DNA of 64,000 nt, from contig SRSI01000009.1 of assembly GCA_005656395.1 (NCBI GenBank), forward strand, positions 1,922,001 through 1,986,000, given 5' to 3'. Shown piece after piece: positions 1-12,626 of this stretch (within the stretch, counting starts at the first letter, position 1; every line of letters begins with the position of its first letter). Below the pieces are notes generated by a model. That model saw only the letters and a list, made by a program, of their open reading frames with translations, was not told the DNA's origin and ran no database searches. Made by a program: the position numbers and the translations under genes. The DNA comes from Strongyloides papillosus (Eukaryota > Nematoda > Chromadorea > Rhabditida > Strongyloididae).

Positions 1-1104
1 AACTCAGAAACCACTTCATCGAAATTTTCAACATCACCTTTTCTACAGGCATTAGCAAGACGATAGTATGGTGTTAAGATACCACGGAAAATATCTTGTT
101 TAAAAATACTTTTGTCAGGAACCTCACCACGAAGAAGACATAAAACAATCATCCATTTTTGTACATTTTGTTTAAATCCAATAGCAGCATTTTGTGGGGC
201 TTTTCTAAAAGCATTCTCAAATAATTCAAAGGCTTCTTTATACTTAAGTTCAAGAGCACGGATTCTACCTTGATAGTAGTAAAAACGAGCAAGTTCATTA
301 TTATTAACATGTTCTGGAAATACAATTTTAGATAATAATTGTGCAGCAGCTTGATATTGCTTAGTAACAATATAAGCACGTAATAAATAATTGATTAAAA
401 CAGCTTGTGATTCCTTTTGATGACGTAATGTTGCTGTACGAAGACGTGCATTGAAGTAACTAATAATTACACCCAGTTTCCCAGTACGTTCATGCATTAA
501 ACCATAGTAATAGAAAGCTTTAGCTAAAATAACGTCTAAGCTTCTATTCTCAAGAACATCGATTCTATCAATTAAAGATTGACAAGCTTTTAAAGCATTA
601 TCATTATTTTTGTTGTCAACAAGATAGAGAACAGCCAATGTATGAATATACAGTTCAACTTCTGGAACAACAGATTCTCCTTTACGAATAACGCGAGGAC
701 TTTTACCCAAAGTAGGCAAATCTTTTTTCCCACTGTCAAGATCAACATTCACGTCAATCTCCATTGGAGCAGCAGTTTTAACATTTTTACATTCTGTTGG
801 AAGTAGAGCTAATAAAGCATCTTTCTGTGCTGGTACATTACTTAAAAATTGGTTAATGAGTCTTCCTAAAACTCCAGCATCGAGTTCTTTACGTGTTCTG
901 GTTAGTGATTGTAAAAGCCTTCCAAGAATAAATGATTCACCTTTCTCCAAAAGAAGGCAGCAATCTTTTATATCTAAAAAAATTTAATAAAATTTTGTCA
1001 GTAAAAGAATCAACCCTACTGTTAAAAAGTGTTTCCGATTTTTTTTCAGCAGAATCTTCAGCAACTTGAGGTTTGACCTCTTCTACCTCCATTTTTTCAA
1101 CCAT
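1..1104 (-). CDS. rpn-3: 26S proteasome regulatory subunit RPN3/PSMD3, 5' part
   Basis: Non-ATPase subunit of the proteasome lid, a PCI-type scaffold in the 19S particle. Two exons are visible: 1020-1104 (ATG at 1104) and 973 down to the window edge, joined across a 46-nt GT-AG intron (974-1019). The join keeps frame and gives about 352 residues. The protein begins MVEKMEVEEVKPQVAED, a charged lead, followed by the helical repeat region with stretches such as LDAGVLGRLINQFLS and FYYYGLMHERTGKLG that are typical of PSMD3. The C-terminal PCI domain lies off the left edge, so the gene is incomplete here. PSMD3 proteins are about 500-530 residues, so roughly two thirds is present. It is divergently arranged from the TRPC gene, with a 2.4-kb gap between them. 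Family assignment is confident; the exon join is inferred. Confidence 0.93.
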
Positions 1105-3495
1105 CTTTAAAAATTACTATCAATTAAAACCCAAACTCCGAGATTCGCAATAAATAAAAATGAATGATAATAATTTTGAACAAAGTGGCAATACACCAAT
1201 CACCGTTTTTGCATTTGTTTATGTTCGCTATGAGATCCAATGATTTTATTTTTGAAAAGAAAATGTCTATTCACCAATGAATAGTTTACAAAATTCTTCA
1301 GAATGTCAGAAATTACCCCAGAAGTAGTGGTCATTTTAATTAGCAGTGTGGTGGGATGGTTTGAAAATAAAAAACATTCATTTTTGCAAAAAAATTATTC
1401 TTTTTCGCATAGGGGAGATTATCTTACATCTGAATGAAGTATATATTTTATGTATTATAAAAAGTTTAGTTTTTAAAAAACAGAAAGTTTTAAGGAGGAT
1501 TAGAGAATTGAAAGGATAAGAAAGTAAGATATTTTTTTTAAAAAACTAAATTTGAAAATAAGATTAATTTTGATTTTTCATCTTTAAAGAAGTGAAATTC
1601 ATCATAATACGGAAATAAAAATTATCTAAATTGAATAATAATATTTTTTAATGGCAAAAAAATAAAGAGTTTTTAGAAAAATATTAAGATTAATATTTCA
1701 TAACATTAACTGAATTATTATGTTGGAAAATTAATTTTATTTATAATATTAAAACAAGGAAATTATTAAAATAATTTTGAATTTTATGTTATAGTTAAGA
1801 TACTAAAATTTAGTTTTTGACTTATACATTTAATTATTATTAAATGTTATTGATAATTAGTAATTTTATATAACATGTTTTAGTGTATCCAATTTAAAAA
1901 TAAATCTTGTATAATTTAAAAGTGATATAATGATTAATTTACGTCATTTCATCTTTATATTATTTACTGTGAAAATTTTCATTAATAGTTATTTGCATTA
2001 TTGTTATATTGGAAATTGTTTTTCTTTAAAATACTAGCTTAAATGTAGTATTTTAGACATTTTTTTATATACTCTTCTATCTAGCTTACTTTTAAAACTC
2101 TCCCCTTAATTATTAAAAATAATAATTTAAATTAGAAAATAAAATTTATCTTAATCTTTACTGTGCTTTTGTTTGTCAAAAATATAAGCGTAAGTTAAGA
2201 ATACTGCAAGAAAAATACTTTTGTTTTACGACCGATATACATTAATATTTTTAATTATTGTGTTGAAGAATCTATACTTATTAATTCTAAAACGTTTCTT
2301 ATCTCAATTAACATTACAATTTAATCAATTAAAAGTGCATTATTTTTCTATAGAAATATATCAATCAGTAATGTTAGATTGTAATAAAAAAAGTATTTTT
2401 TTTAATTGTTGTTCTTACTATAACATTAAAATAGTAATTAAAAAAAAGACTACATAGATTACTTTCTAGATCCATAGAACATTCAGCACAAATTTTCATT
2501 GGTGAATTTATGTAGACGGATATTAAAATTTATTCATTAATTCGTAAATTGTTACATATGTGTTTAAGTAGTGTAATAACTTTTACAGCTATATTTTATT
2601 CTAATAAGTAAAAAATAACTTATATTATCATAAAATAAAAATAAATTTAAAAAATTCTTATTTCGGATGTATCTTTCTAAGTCAATTTAATAGTTATATT
2701 GAATAGTTCAATAATTCTAACTCATTTCTAAAATAATGAGGCGGAATTTTTAGTGAAACATTTGCCTATTTTTTCATAATTTAATAAAGAACAAATTGTT
2801 CACATTTTGACCACTCAATATATACATCTTCAATGTGATTAAACTAAAACCTAATTAATTTCTAATAATTGAAGTCGACTATATAAATAGATATATATAT
2901 TTATATTATTTCATTAATTTGCTTTTAAAAAAATTATATCTTCTACTTTTTAAAATTATTTTATATTTAAATTATATGTAAAGTTTTATCCAGATTTTAA
3001 TGAAATTTTATATTAACAATAATTTACTCCTATCGTACTAAGTTGCTATACAAATTATGATAACAAAAGCTTACTATTTTTACTAACAAATAAACGAGAA
3101 GAAAGGTTCAGAAATAAATTTTTCATAAAAACATCATAATCTTTCATTTCTGAAATAAGATTAAATGCAGTAAAAAGCTATTACTGGTATTGCATTTTAA
3201 TAAGTAAAGGCGAAACTTGCTTATGTTAAATTAACTTCCGTGTTTATTTTTAGTTTTATCTTACTCACTTTAAACATCTTACATCTAAAAATGAGGTAAC
3301 TTTTTGCATTTTAAATGGAACATTATTCCACGTCACGGCATTATACAATTTGTTATTGTCTATTTTTATTAAATTTGAATGAGAGAATATTGAAATTTCT
3401 ACTGTTAATTTTATTATAATATCTACCCTCAACATTGTAATATGAATTGTTACTTTTTTGAGTATCTTTTTTATCCTTATTTTTGTGCCAACTAA
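1105..3495. other. Intergenic, shared upstream region
   Basis: About 2.4 kb of very AT-rich DNA between the divergent rpn-3 and TRPC genes. No ATG-started frame with protein-like composition was seen; the one plus-strand frame near 2221-2457 starts on TTG and is AT-rich noise. It presumably holds both promoters. I see no specific element I can defend. Confidence 0.6.
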
Positions 3496-5985
3496 ATGAT
3501 AAGTGGTCAAATAGGGGCACGGGTTAGGATACATCCAAATCAACAAAAGTTTCCATCTAAGGCGGCATTCAGAAACCGAATGTCACTCTCTATAGATTAT
3601 GGAAATGACAATGCGAATGAAGATACCGATGATTATAATTCATCATCTGCATCAGATTTTTATAAATCATTAAAGGCTTTGTGTCCTGTAAGTTTTTTCT
3701 ATGATTATTTTTATATATTTATTTAAATAGGATAGTGATGAATTTGTCGATAAGTGCTCTACTGTCTTTTTTCATGGTTCTAAGAATGGTAGAAGTCTTA
3801 AAGAAGGTATTAAGGAATGTGTTTTACTTGGTATTACTTATAATCAAGTTTCGGTAGTGAAGTGTTTAATGTCAATTCTAGATTTAAATTATCCTGAAGT
3901 CGGCTCTAATTTCACTATTGAACATTCAAAATTTTTCCCGTCATATATAACTCCACTATTTCAAGCGTGTCTGGTGAATAATTATAGGTTGGTAGAAATA
4001 TTTCTTAAGTTGGAGCATTCACTCCCCGAAATACATCGTCTAGATTGCACTTGCACTGATTGTACTTATGAAATATATCCCTCTCTTGTTAATGCACAAA
4101 GATTGGATTATTATAAAGCAATTTCAAGTGAGGCTTTTTTATGGTATGGCACTAATGATCCTCTACTTTCTGCTTTAAAACTTATAAAAGAATTAGACAA
4201 AACGGCATCATTAGATTCAGCTAATGAGACAACATATCTAAACTTGTCCAGTAATGTGAGAAAGTTTATTAAGAAAATATTTACAGCAACAAAGACACCA
4301 GGAGAAGTTGAAAATTTACTATCATCTGTTAATGGTTGTGATATAGCATATATTGATTCAGTTTTTCCTGTTCTAAGTACATATTTTGAAGCTAGCTTAA
4401 AAGAAGTATTTAGTGATCCTAATATTGTTAATGTAATGCAAAAGAAATTTGTCGATAGTAGAACATTATTTACGAGAATGATAAATCCTTATTTATATGT
4501 TACAATTGATATTTTTTTCTATATTATAATGTTATGCATGTTTGATATCAATTTCCGTGGAACACCAATCCAAGATGAAAAATTTTCAAGGGTTCCTAGT
4601 GGGAGATTTAACATCAATGTTATCATTCTTTTCTATATCTATGGTTTAGGATTACTCACAAGAATATATTATAAATGTTGGAGATTAGGTTTTAAAGTTG
4701 CTATGATAAAGTGGTGGACGTGGTTTGATATTGCAATAAGCCAATTATACTTAGTTTCTGCCTATCATTATTTTGCTGTTGTTAGTGAAGTAGCAAATGA
4801 TGGAATATATCAAATTAATAGGAGACATTGGGATCCATATGGATCATCTATTTTATGTGAACTAACTTTTGCCGTTGGATCTATTATTCTTATTTGGAGG
4901 TCATTTTATATCTTGATGAGATTTAAATTTATTGGTTTAATTGTTGTTTGCGTGGCAAAATGTGCTAAGGTTATCATTCAATATAGTTTAATTGCTGGGA
5001 TCATTATTGTGGCCTTTAATGCAGGATTTCAAATTATATTTAGACCTTATAGTTATAATAAGTCTTTTAAAAACGGGAATATTGAAGAAGGAGAAGTTTC
5101 TCAGATGAGTTATTATGAAAATATGTGGTCTACACAAAAAATGTTGTATTGGGCTATATATGGATATTTCGCTCCGTGGGAAATGTCAATTATTGTTGGT
5201 GAAGCAGGTCCCTCAAACCTCGATCCACCTTCAGTTAATCATTTGTTAACACAAAATGTTGGTGAATGTGTTGGTGCTATATTCTATGGAATCCTTATTT
5301 TATCTTTACTCAATCTTATTGTTTCGATGTTAGTTAGGACAGCTGAACAGGCATTAAACGAGTCGGCCGACGAATTCAAGTATGAAGATTCGATTATAAA
5401 ATTTGATGCGTTTTATCTCGGAACAGCTGTTCCGCCACCATATAATATACTTTATTTTATTATATCTTTTATTTCATGGGTCGTTATTGCAATCAAATAT
5501 CGTGGTAATTCAAATTTATTTGATGGCACCTATAATCCAGAGACGTATAAGTTTCGACAAAAGGTAGCTAAACAAAGATATATTAAGTCTGGAAATAGCT
5601 CTAGTGATGAAGAAAATGAGATACTTGAGGATTATTTTAATAATATGAGTCAAGAAAAAATGAATCTTGTTGAAATAAGAAATGAACTAACTCCAAAAGT
5701 ACATGAGATGTTTGTAAAATTAAAGAAAACGTATATACAGAATAGATTTTCAAATAATCATGATTTAAATATAAAACTACTTAATTCTGATGACGAAGTT
5801 GAAAAGTGTTTGGTTCGTCATTTACTTTATGTGGTAAGTGGTAAAAATGTTATAGGTATAAAAATTATTTTTAGTTTACCTTAAAAGCTCTTTATCAAAG
5901 AATTATATTTTCAAGCGGAGAGCTAAAATTTTCTTCCTTTGTATATAAAAATAAGCCTCTACAACATATACTTAATAGAAAATAA
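3496..5985 (+). CDS. TRPC-family cation channel (divergent)
   Basis: Predicted non-selective cation channel of the plasma membrane. Three exons: 3496-3687, 3731-5833 and 5875-5985 (introns 43 and 41 nt, both phase 0), giving about 801 residues. The N-terminal ankyrin-like region (about 70-165) leads into the TRPC cysteine motif RLDCTCTDC near residue 170 and then the TRPC linker (DPLLSALKLIKELDKTA). Hydrophobic segments follow from about residue 320 to 600. The pore region contains YWAIYGYF where TRPCs usually have FWSxFGL. After the last segment comes a TRP-box-like stretch (DEFKYEDSIIKF, usually EWKFARxKL) and the typical TAVPPPYN. It is diverged at pore and TRP box, perhaps closest to nematode TRP-3/SPE-41, but the subtype is not certain. 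The ATG at 3496 is the first in frame; an upstream exon is possible. Failure to splice the last intron would give a different short tail ending at 5884. Confidence 0.85.
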
Positions 5986-7868
5986 GTTGTAAATTGAATT
6001 ACATTCAAGAGAATAATTATATTTTGTAAATTTTCTAATAACCATTCAATGCCTATTTTGATTAGCAGTCTTAATTATACATAAAGATATTTATCGTGAT
6101 GTAGTTTATTTAAAATTTGACTGTTTATAGTAACATTCAATTTTATTTTTGATGGAGAGCACATTCTTGGATTTTTATTTACATATATGTGCAGTGTGTT
6201 TTTATAAATGCATATATACCAATTCTCTTTAGAGTTGTGGATCAATATATTTTAACGGTTATATTTTGTTTTAATTTGAAACATTTCTTTTTGCTACAAG
6301 AATTTATTTTCTATATTTTTAACTATAAAAATGGAATTTACAGTGGTATGTTTGCTAAATTAAACAATATCTTATTTTATAGATTCCCAATTTATATTAC
6401 TACCAATAAATATACAAAAGAAGAGAGAAATATTTTAAAATTATTTTTTATTACTATTATCCACTAAGTTTTATCTAGATTTTTTGAAAACAAAATGAAT
6501 TGCTGGAAAAATATTATATTATAGCTATTAATTAAAATCTATCAACTGAAAAAATCTATATAAAAAGAAATTATATAAATAGGAGTGTTTAGAATATAGT
6601 TAAGTAAGAAAAATTGCTTCGTATATATTTAATTTGACAATGGTTAACTTTGAAATGTTTAGATTTTTGAAAATATAACCAGTAAAAAGAATTGTTATTA
6701 TACATCAGAGTAATATAGTGCACTTTATTTTATGAGACTCTTTTAATCATTAATTATTGATTAAATGCTGAGCGAATTGAGAAGTATAATTTTTATATGC
6801 TCTGAGTTTGGTATCATTGTTCTATAAAGTACCAAAAATAAGTAGGGAAGAATATGTCTATTTATAGAGGATAGAGTGGATTTAAAATTTACTAAATTGT
6901 ATCTTTTTACTTTAACTTATTTTAATGTATTGTATAAAATTTAAAGTTAATTATATGATTGTAGATGATAGATGAAATACTTTATCATTCCATATAAAAT
7001 ATATTGTATAGTTATAAATTAAAAGTGGCGCTACTTTTTACTAAATATTTACATTTATTTTACTTGATCGTACAAGCTACCACCTAGCACATAGATTTTG
7101 AAGATTCTTCCGCCATACAATTTTTTTTGATTATATTAAGTTATAGTATTTTTTCATGGTTGCACAAGTATGGTTTGGAAAATAAAGGAATATTTTTTTT
7201 CTTTTGTTATTTCTAAGATATTTTTAACGAAAATAAGATGTAAAATCAAATTTTAATATTTTTCATTATATTATTTTTGTTGAGTTCTTCTGATGAATAT
7301 TGATTAAAAGAAATTTATATTGCGTATAAATGACATAGATCTGATTACTATTAAATATATAAGAAATAATTTTGGTGGTTTTTATTTAGAATCTATAATG
7401 ATGAGATTTTTTTGTTTGATTTTTTTGTTTTAAAAGAATTTATCGATAAGAAGTGTATCCTTTATTGACATCTTTTGTGTAATTTAAATACTTCATTGTT
7501 CATTGTTATAGTTTCCTGTGAGGTTGAAGGATATATATAATTTTTCCACTAACATTCGTGTGATATGTATTGTAGTAACTTTTAATAACTATCGGTTATT
7601 GATGAAATATGCATATTATACATCTGTAAAAGATGACAGATTTTTACAAACGGCCTATTTCTAATTTAATACTACAACAGTCACTTTATATCGTTCATTT
7701 TACATTCGTATTTGTATGTGGAATAATATTTTACAGAATATATTTTATCTTTTCATCACGATTTTTGTCTTTTTATTTTTCTTTTAAATAACATGTGTTT
7801 AATTCTAGGTTTATCTCATTCCCTTTTCATTATTCTTCATATAAGTTTTATCAATATTCTATCTAAAA
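5986..7868. other. Intergenic
   Basis: AT-rich spacer between two plus-strand genes, holding the TRPC 3' end and the ubc-25 promoter. The frame at 6189-6467 is low-complexity and unlike a protein. No RNA gene or repeat recognised. Confidence 0.55.
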
Positions 7869-9067
7869 ATGGCTTGTATGAAAAAATTAAAGGAAGATAT
7901 TGTTCTTATTAAAAGTTTATTTCCACTTGGACACACCTGTATTAGTGTAAGTAGTATTTAGTTTCTTAATCAATTATTTTTTTTGTTTAGATAACTGATG
8001 CTACTTTGGATTTGATAAAGATTAATTTTCATTTCCCCGGTGACGCAGTTTTTGAAGTCGAGTGTAATATACTTGAAAATTACCCAAGAACACCCTCAAT
8101 TTGGTGTACCGACAATCATGAAGACCAAACCGTTCATCCAATTTTAAATTACTTAAATCATGCAACCGAAAACCTTACAGTACTTCCCCAAATAAATCAT
8201 TTAATCACTCAATATTGTGTTTTGAAAAATTTGGAAGTACCAATTGAACTTTCTCAATTAATATCTCCTCCTGTTTGCTTTGAAGAGAATGATGAAGGTC
8301 AAGGAAGTGAACTTAGTGCTGAAGAAGAAGCAATAAGCGATATAGATATGGAAGAAGATGTTGATGATGATCAGGATGAAGATGATTTCGGAGTATTTGA
8401 TGGAATGGATTGTGATGATATGGACGAACCATCATATTCTTTAAAGAATGATATGAATGATATTAATGAAAAAGACAAAGAAACTTTGGTTAAATTGAAA
8501 GTTAAAGCACGAGAGGATCGTATTAAAAATATTCCTATGATTGGTAGTACAACTGCTACTGATAGATTAATGAAAGAATTAAAAGATGTCTATAAGTGCA
8601 ATAGCTATAAAAATGGCATTTTTTCAGTTGAATTGGAAGATGATAATATTTATAAATGGAAAATTATTCTTAAAAGTGTTGATAATGAGTCACCATTATA
8701 TGATGATTTAAAAAAGTTAAAGGAAACAAGAGGGGAAGAGGGTATTATTCTTAAGGCAACATTTAAAGATGACTATCCAATGACTCCACCATTTATTTAT
8801 GTTCATACTCCACAAATAAATGGTGGATTTGTTTTAAAAGGTGGTGCTATATGTATGGAACTTTTAACAACTCAAGGATGGTCATCAGCATATAATATGG
8901 AGTCTGTTATTCTTCAAATTGGTGCAACATTTGTAAAAGGAAAGGCCAGAATAAATTTTGTTAACCCTGCTCCTTATAACTATGCAAAAGCAAAAGATTA
9001 TCATGAACATTTATCAAGGTTCCATAAAAGTTCTGGATGGTACACACCACCAAAGGCAGATGGATAA
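7869..9067 (+). CDS. ubc-25: Ubiquitin-conjugating enzyme E2, UBE2Q type
   Basis: E2 enzyme that takes ubiquitin from E1 onto a cysteine and passes it to substrates. Two exons, 7869-7946 and 7991-9067, are joined phase 0 across a 44-nt intron, giving 384 residues, close to UBE2Q2/UBC-25 length. The N-terminal part (1 to about 125) is the RWD-like domain of UBE2Q proteins. An acidic linker (about 130-185, EEDVDDDQDEDDF) precedes the UBC fold (about 205-370). The catalytic site reads GGAICMELL, with Cys at residue 314, followed by GWSSAYNMESVILQIGATFVKGKARINF, the hallmark of this subfamily. The ATG at 7869 is the first Met of the small first exon (MACMKKLKEDI). Its 3' end faces the repeat-protein gene. 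Confidence 0.95.
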
Positions 9068-9423
9068 AAAAACTCACCAAAATTCTCTTTATAAAAATTA
9101 TACTGGTAACTTGTACTAATTATCTATGCAACTTCTTTTTAAATATTCCTATTGATTTTATAATCAATGGTATGGAAGTAAAGTTTCATTCTTTAAAATC
9201 TGTCTTTATTTTCTGGGTTTTCAAATATATAAGTGTGCCTTTATATGGAATTTTAATAAGTATTATTTAATGACTTAAAGTAAATGTACTTGTAATGTTC
9301 ATTATAAAATATAAAATACAATATTTTAAATTTATCATGTTATATTAATTACGATATATTGAAATCATACAAAACATTTTAATAAATATGGGGTAATCTA
9401 TAATTAGGAATGTAGTGTTTTTC
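9068..9423. other. Convergent 3' spacer
   Basis: About 360 bases between the stop of ubc-25 and the stop of the minus-strand repeat protein. It is AT-rich, probably the two 3' UTRs. Nothing else seen. Confidence 0.6.
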
Positions 9424-10710
9424 TTAATATGGGTTGAAAATTAATCTTTGTCCATCCGAGTCTTCGTCATCTGATTGTAAATCGTAACTAGGATCATAAA
9501 ATGGATCATTACGATGTTTTGTGTATGTTTTGAAAAAGGAAAACATCTCTTTTATTAATGGTGTATCTTTTCCATCTAATTCAACATCAACTTCATCAAA
9601 ATTACGTTCACAAATAGAGTAGAAACTTTGTTCATTCATTGTAACGGACATTTCTGAAGGTTGAGTTGATGAGACTAATGAATTAGATCTAGATGTCTTC
9701 AATTTATCTGGAAACTCAACACTTATCTCATTTACAGAACCAGAGTATTTTGAATATTCAAAATCACTTCTTGTAGAAGCAATAGAACTAGTTTTCGAAG
9801 TCAATCCACTATTTAAATTTACAGATATTTCAGCTGGTGAGGCGGAATATTGGGAATATTCAAAATTTGTTGTTGTATTACCAATAGAAGTTATTTCTGA
9901 TGATGGTCCACTATTCATAGTTACACTAATTTCAGCTGGAGAACATGAATATTGAGAATAAGTATAATTAGATCTTTCTGAAGCGGGACATAATGATTTT
10001 GTGTCGAAATTTTGTTGAACTACTGTTGGAGGTCCACTTATAGCTGTTGAAACAAAAGAATTTTGTATGGCAGTTGAGTTATCAATTGTCGCAGTTTGCA
10101 AATATGAATCAAGATTTGAAACAGCAGTTGAAGGCTCTCTTGTAGCAGTTTGTAAATAAGAAGTTTGATTTGATACGGCAGTTGATGGCTCTCCTGTGGC
10201 AGTTTGTAGGTATGAATGAAGATTTGAAAGAGCAGTAACTGGCTCTTCCGTAGCAGTTTGCAAGTAACTTGTTTGATTTGATACAGCAGTAGATGGCTCT
10301 ACTGTAGCGGTTTGTAAATGTGTAACTTGATTTAATGCAGCACTTTGCGGTTCTTCAGTTGCAGTTTGTATGTAAGTATCAAGATCTGAGACAATTGTTG
10401 ATCCCATTTCTGTTGTGGTTACAAAATTAGAATAATTATTTGAAACAGCAGTATTTGGTTCTTCTGTGGCAGTTTGTAAATAAGAACTTTGATTTGATAC
10501 TGCAGTAGATGGTTCTCCTGTAGCTGTTTGTAGATAAGTAGTATAATTTGAAACACCAGTACAAAGTTCTTCGGTAGCAGTTTGTAAAAATGAGTGAAGA
10601 TTTGAGGAAGCAGTGGATACTTCACCAGTTGCTGTTCTTAACGATACATCTTCACCTAAATCATTTTCTTGATTTATTGATAATGCAGTTAATGTTGAAT
10701 CTACATCCAT
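9424..10710 (-). CDS. Repeat-rich protein of unknown function (18-aa and ~34-aa repeats)
   Basis: Single-exon frame of 428 residues starting at the ATG at 10710 (MDVDSTLTALSINQEND). The open frame extends further upstream only without an ATG. Residues about 23-238 are roughly twelve degenerate copies of an 18-residue unit, best copy SYLQTATGEPSTAVSNQT. Residues about 248-333 hold three copies of a second unit of about 34 residues built on YSQYSxSPAEISVxxNSG. The tail is acidic and aromatic (DPFYDPSYDLQSDDEDSDG). No signal peptide or membrane segment is evident. Composition is Ser/Thr-rich, so heavy phosphorylation or a disordered scaffold is possible, but that is only inference. I do not recognise the family; a lineage-specific nematode protein is the likeliest reading. 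Confidence 0.75.
   Translation of the reverse strand: MDVDSTLTALSINQENDLGEDVSLRTATGEVSTASSNLHSFLQTATEELCTGVSNYTTYLQTATGEPSTAVSNQSSYLQTATEEPNTAVSNNYSNFVTTTEMGSTIVSDLDTYIQTATEEPQSAALNQVTHLQTATVEPSTAVSNQTSYLQTATEEPVTALSNLHSYLQTATGEPSTAVSNQTSYLQTATREPSTAVSNLDSYLQTATIDNSTAIQNSFVSTAISGPPTVVQQNFDTKSLCPASERSNYTYSQYSCSPAEISVTMNSGPSSEITSIGNTTTNFEYSQYSASPAEISVNLNSGLTSKTSSIASTRSDFEYSKYSGSVNEISVEFPDKLKTSRSNSLVSSTQPSEMSVTMNEQSFYSICERNFDEVDVELDGKDTPLIKEMFSFFKTYTKHRNDPFYDPSYDLQSDDEDSDGQRLIFNPY
9711..9970 (-). repeat. Second coding repeat, 3 x ~102 nt
   Basis: Three successive units of about 34 residues built around YSxYSxSxxEISV in the C-terminal half of the repeat protein. They are distinct from the 18-residue array upstream. 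Confidence 0.75.
9996..10644 (-). repeat. Coding tandem repeat, ~12 x 54 nt
   Basis: Degenerate 54-nt tandem array inside the repeat protein gene; each unit encodes a variant of YLQTATxEPSTAVSNxxS. The copies differ at both amino-acid and synonymous positions, and one (around 10390-10440) is much diverged. Unit length was read from the translated protein. Confidence 0.85.
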
Positions 10711-12626
10711 TGTAAAAAAATTATATTGCAGAAGGAAATTTTTAATTAAAACAACATATAAATATTCTAACGTTAACAAAAAATTTGTTAAACAACTTTA
10801 AAGATATTTAAATTTTTTTAAAATTGATAAACAAATATTTTTTTATTGCTTAAAGTTATAAAAAATAAAATAATATATTTATTTAATGAAAAAATTGTTA
10901 GTTTATATTATTTTTATAAAAATATTCTAATAATAGAATTTAAAAAATGCTACTCTTGAATGGTTCACTTTAAAAAAATGACATTATTTACATTATAATT
11001 TTTAGATTAATGTAAATAGTTACACTGATATTATACGTAGCAAATTTGAATAAAATAATATTATTTGACAAAACAGATTAATATACTTTGTGCAAATAAA
11101 TTCAATAATACTGACAAAACTTTTTTATCAAATTATTTAATATGATTGTTTTTAAATTACTTTTTCAATATTAAAATTAAATCAATCCCATCTTTTCATA
11201 AGGAATCTATATAAACAATTGAAACAATAATAGTTAAACAAAAAAATTTTTTATATGTCTACGTGTAAATATTAATATTTTAATGTTTTGTTTCAAAATC
11301 AACTATGATATAACTAAATATAAAATAATAAAATTTAATAGTCCAAAAAAAATTATATTCAAAAGGAATATATATAATTTTTAAAGCAATAATGTCTTTT
11401 TTCATTATGAAAATTTTTTTCTTATTACTTTTTTATTGAATGATTATATCATAAATGTTATAATTCCTTTACTTATAGAATTATTATTAGAAAATTATAT
11501 AATATTTATATGTCTATTATTCGTTTGTATGAATAAGTATTATATTAGAATAAAAATTCTAAGTAGTATATTTCAAAGAACATTATGAGGTGTGTTTGTG
11601 GGAACGTAAATAAATCGGTTTACCTAAAAATTGTGTGTATTAGGTTGAAGAATAGAGAATGAACTTAATTCGTTTATTGAGTTTAATCTCTAAATAATAT
11701 AAAACAACTTCAAAAAGTTAGATTATACATATAAGTTTGATTTTTAATTTTAACATGTTACAATGCTGATATTATTAAAAAAATTTTGATATTTTTTGTT
11801 TATTAACTACACACCCACTCCGTTTCTAATTTTATTTTCATTTGATTAATTAAAATATATTATGTCATGTAACTTAAAATAATAATCTAAAATAATTGCA
11901 ATTAAAATGGAATATCTGTTTTTTTATTGTCACTTTAATTAATTACACTTATGAATATAGGATTCATAATCATAAAATATTTGAACAAATTGTGATGGCG
12001 AACATTAAAAATGAAAGGATTAATAATGATTGTAAAATTACATTAACATTAATCCTTTTAATATTTACGTATGTATATTGTTTTTTCTTAAGTTATTTAA
12101 TAAAAAAATATTGTTAAACTACTAGAAACAAATGCGAATCTATCAATTAAATTAATATTCAAAATAAATAGTTTTATTATCACAAATAGTATTTTTTAAT
12201 ACTTCATTAATGAGCGATAAGTATATTTTATGTGTTTATATGCTAACATCTTTATGTAAAAAAAGATTATACCGAATTTAAACCAATCAAAATATATATT
12301 ATTTTTTGTACTATTTATTAACAATTATTCTTTTTGACAGTAGAGTCAGAAGGAAAGTTAGTATTTTTGTGTTAAGCTTAACAAATGATTAATATTATGT
12401 AAACAATATGCAGATTATTTAGTCGACAATAACTTTATTTTACCATACTATTATGTTCTCATTCTTTATTTTTACGTTAACTTTTATTTGTTAATATAAA
12501 AATTACTGTATTATTTAATTTTCATACCAATTTCACGGATTTTTTAAATAAATAAGTAAAAAATTTTTATAGAATAAGTTAAACGAATGTTTACTGAATT
12601 TCTAATATTTTTACACAGTGTCCTTT
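10711..12626. other. Intergenic, divergent promoter region
   Basis: About 1.9 kb of extreme AT-richness between the divergent repeat protein and the MATH/BTB-like gene. A T-rich acceptor-like ttttacacag ends at 12617, ten bases before the downstream ATG. It could be a trans-splice site or the end of an upstream intron. No gene seen. Confidence 0.5.

Noticed and set aside
149..379. Minus-strand 76-codon frame inside rpn-3
   Set aside because: Off-frame shadow of the real RPN3 coding sequence, starting on TTG.
10711..10779. N-terminal hydrophobic extension (signal peptide) of the repeat protein
   Set aside because: It would have to begin on a TTG codon. The first ATG at 10710 gives a protein without it, so it is most likely 5' leader.
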